The notes beneath the pieces are model-generated. The model was not told where the DNA came from. It worked only from the letters and a program-made list of their open reading frames with translations, and ran no database searches. From NCBI RefSeq assembly GCF_017876515.1, contig NZ_JAGIOC010000001.1, positions 1,612,001 through 1,676,000 on the forward strand: DNA of 64,000 nt, given 5' to 3'. Shown here in pieces: positions 62,258 through 64,000 of this stretch; the first letter of the stretch is position 1, and every line of letters starts with the position of its first letter. Both the position numbers and the translations under genes were made by a program. This stretch comes from Brachybacterium fresconis. Its GTDB lineage: Bacteria; Actinomycetota; Actinomycetes; Actinomycetales; Dermabacteraceae.

Positions 62258-63601
62258 TCAGTCCACGAACGGGTCCAGGCCCCACTCGGGGAAGGCACCG
62301 CGCCGTGCGGCCTGGATGGCGCGGTCCAGGGCGTCCTCGGGGTCGAAGCCGTTCTCCCAGTCGCGCACCGAGAGCGGTCGACCGTCGCCGTAGATGCGGA
62401 TCGCGGGTTCCGGGGACAGTCCGTGCTCTCCGCGCACCCGCGACTCCGCCTCGAGGTAGGTCAGGGGCAGCGGCGTGCTGGGGTCGATCGCGTCCCCGCT
62501 GGCGACCGCGAGCAGCTGCGCCCAGGAGCGCGGGACCACGTCGATGACCGCGTATCCGCCGCCGCCGAGCGCCAGCCAACGTCCGTCGCACACCTCGTCG
62601 GCGAGCTCGCGCAGCAGCATCATCACCTCGCGGTGCGCTTCGAGGGTGACGGAGAAGTCCGCCAGCGGGTCCACCCGGTGGGTGTCGGCCCCGTGCTGGG
62701 TGACCAGCAGGGTCGGCTTCACGGCACGCACCAGGGCGGGCACGGTGGCACGGATCGCCCGCACCCAGCCGTCGGCCGTGGTGCGCGGGGGCAGCGGCAC
62801 GTTGATGGCGGTGCCCCGGGCGTCCGCACCGCCGGTGTCCTGGACGAACCCGGTGCCGGGGAACAGCCGCTCGCCGGTCTCGTGGACGGAGAGCGTCACC
62901 GCCCGCGGTTCGTCCCACAGCGCCAGCTCCACGCCGTCGCCGTGGTGCACATCGACGTCGACGTACATGACCCGCTCCTCGCCCTGGTCCAGGGCGTGAC
63001 GGATCGCGATGGCGGCGTCGTTGTACACGCAGAAACCCGACGCGCTCGCGGGGCGGGCGTGGTGGAGACCGCCGGCGATGTTGACGGCGCGGCGCACCTG
63101 TCCTGAGCGAATGGCGTCGACGGCCGCGATCGAGCCGCCGGCGATGCGCGCCGAGGCGGTGTGCATGCCGGGGAAGGCCGGCACGTCGTCCCCGCCGATG
63201 CCGAAGCGGATCAGGTGCTCGAACCGCGCGGCCCCGTCATCGTCCGCGTCGACGCCGTCGCCCGCTCCCCCGTCGTCACCGTCCCCCTCGTCCCTGTCGT
63301 GCCGCAGCTGTTCCCGTGGGGCCGATGCCGCACGCACGGCCGCGACGTAGTCGGGGTCGTGGACGGCGCCGAGCTGCTCGTCGGTGGCGACCACGGGCTC
63401 GATGGTCCGCACTCCGGGGCGGTCGAGCACGCCGGCGCAGCGAGCCAGCTCCCGGGTGAGGCTGAGCCGGACCGGGGACATCGGGTGGTAGGGCCCGAAG
63501 TCGTACTCGCACAGGTCGTCGGACCAGACGATCCCGCAGCCGCCCGAGGCGGCGGCATCGGTCGGAGCATCGGTCTCGGGAGCGGGCGCGGCGTCGGGCA
63601 T
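62258..63601 (-). CDS. acuC: Acetoin utilisation protein AcuC (class I histone-deacetylase fold)
   Basis: 447 residues; zinc-dependent deacylase, in other bacteria acting on acetyl-CoA synthetase. Zinc and catalytic motifs: AGGLHHARPASASGFCVYND (HHA with the tandem His), YVDVDVHHGDGVE and, later, TQHGADTHRVDPL. An acidic insert of about 30 residues (DEGDGDDGGAGDGVDADDDG) after residue 95 makes it longer than the usual 390. TACGCT (63613-63608) ends six bases before ATG 63601, so it is probably leaderless. Confidence 0.9.
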   Translation of the reverse strand: MPDAAPAPETDAPTDAAASGGCGIVWSDDLCEYDFGPYHPMSPVRLSLTRELARCAGVLDRPGVRTIEPVVATDEQLGAVHDPDYVAAVRAASAPREQLRHDRDEGDGDDGGAGDGVDADDDGAARFEHLIRFGIGGDDVPAFPGMHTASARIAGGSIAAVDAIRSGQVRRAVNIAGGLHHARPASASGFCVYNDAAIAIRHALDQGEERVMYVDVDVHHGDGVELALWDEPRAVTLSVHETGERLFPGTGFVQDTGGADARGTAINVPLPPRTTADGWVRAIRATVPALVRAVKPTLLVTQHGADTHRVDPLADFSVTLEAHREVMMLLRELADEVCDGRWLALGGGGYAVIDVVPRSWAQLLAVASGDAIDPSTPLPLTYLEAESRVRGEHGLSPEPAIRIYGDGRPLSVRDWENGFDPEDALDRAIQAARRGAFPEWGLDPFVD

Positions 63602-63607
63602 GGCTCG

Positions 63608-63613
63608 AGCGTA
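63608..63613 (-). promoter_or_regulatory. -10 box TACGCT, leaderless acuC
   Basis: Ends six bases before the acuC ATG on the minus strand. Confidence 0.6.
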
Positions 63614-63722
63614 CCCAGTGCGCCGCCGGGAGGCGCGTGGCCTGCCTCGGACCGGGCCGGGACGGTCGTAGACTTCCGCGGACGCGACTCCAGATCGCCC
63701 GGACCCGAGGGGACACACCACG

Positions 63723-64000
63723 ATGAGCGAACGCGAGGCATGGTCCGCGGCGCACGGCGCCCGGCCCTCCCGGGGCCGGAAGCCGGCGTCGTCCTGGCGC
63801 TCCGCCCTGGCCTCGCTGGCCAAGGTGACCCCCGCCCGGTTCACGCTCGCCGTGTTCACGGGGATGATCGCGCTGTTCACCGTGCTGCTGTCGCTCCCGG
63901 CCTCGACGACGTCCGGCCAGCGCACCGAGTTCGTGGATGCGCTGTTCACGGCGGTCTCGGCCATCTGCGTGACCGGTCTGGTGACGGTGGAGACCGGCAC
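63723..64000 (+). CDS. TrkH/KtrB-type potassium transporter (cut by window edge)
   Basis: The first 92 codons. A basic cytoplasmic lead (SRGRKPASSWRSALASLAKV) is followed by TPARFTLAVFTGMIALFTVL, the first membrane helix, and DALFTAVSAICVTGLVTVET, which carries the first selectivity-filter segment (CVTGL) of the TrkH/KtrB family. ATG with GAGGGGA upstream; TAGACT at 63669-63674 is a good -10 box. The remaining three filter repeats lie outside the window. Confidence 0.9.
   Translation, partial: MSEREAWSAAHGARPSRGRKPASSWRSALASLAKVTPARFTLAVFTGMIALFTVLLSLPASTTSGQRTEFVDALFTAVSAICVTGLVTVETG

Overview
The window is high-GC bacterial DNA whose gene content and order point to an actinobacterium of the Micrococcales. 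A Brachybacterium-like Dermabacteraceae member is my best guess from protein style and gene order, not a database result. Support includes the secE-nusG-rplKA-rplJL-rpoBC block, TTG/GTG starts on rpoB and rpoC, a 32-codon bS22 gene, an Rpf growth factor, a menaquinone cluster beside the ResABC cytochrome c system (the arrangement known from Mycobacterium), and many leaderless genes.

Layout: 1-2.9 kb is a sugar ABC importer without its ATPase (minus strand). 3.3-4.5 kb is a stress-type membrane protein with a Gly/Gln/Tyr repeat tail. 5.1-24.6 kb is the core information block on the minus strand: tRNA-Trp, secE, nusG, rplK, rplA, rplJ, rplL, rpoB, rpoC, an rpf gene, rpsL, rpsG, fusA and tuf, with clear terminators after tuf, rpf, rpoC, rplL and rplA and an attenuator-like terminator upstream of rplJ. 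24.9-31.4 kb holds an aspartate-type aminotransferase and adenosine deaminase on the plus strand, then galactokinase, a lactonase and a ThrE-type exporter on the minus strand. 31.6-39.2 kb holds a DUF3017 protein, aspartase, PPK2, purH, purN, a small membrane protein and a PerM/DUF6350 protein. 39.4-49.1 kb is the menaquinone region (menF, menD, menC, menB, menE, menA), interrupted by an HtrA protease and a shrunken GNAT gene. 49.2-55.1 kb carries two small membrane proteins and the cytochrome c maturation operon (phosphatase, ResA, CcdA, ResB, CcsB). 55.2-60.8 kb has a MarR regulator divergent from a YceI protein, a glutaredoxin-like protein, bS22 and two tandem dynamin-like GTPases. 60.9-62.2 kb is an IS110-family element with a non-coding end that is a candidate bridge RNA. 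The window closes with acuC and the start of a TrkH potassium transporter.

Functionally, the menaquinone genes and the cytochrome c maturation genes together supply a quinone/cytochrome respiratory chain; purN and purH are sequential users of formyl-tetrahydrofolate in purine synthesis; the 5-24 kb block makes the transcription and translation machinery.

Three things stand out beyond ordinary annotation. First, at least 12 genes have a TANNNT-like -10 box ending 6-8 bases before the start codon, with no Shine-Dalgarno room, which predicts leaderless mRNAs and settles several starts. Second, unrelated tandem repeat arrays (22 to 62 bp units) sit in many of the larger intergenic gaps, one of them built from the last codons of rplA. 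Third, the IS110 element and an internally deleted GNAT gene record recent genome change. I saw no CRISPR array, prophage, defence island or biosynthetic cluster, and no clear wholly new system.
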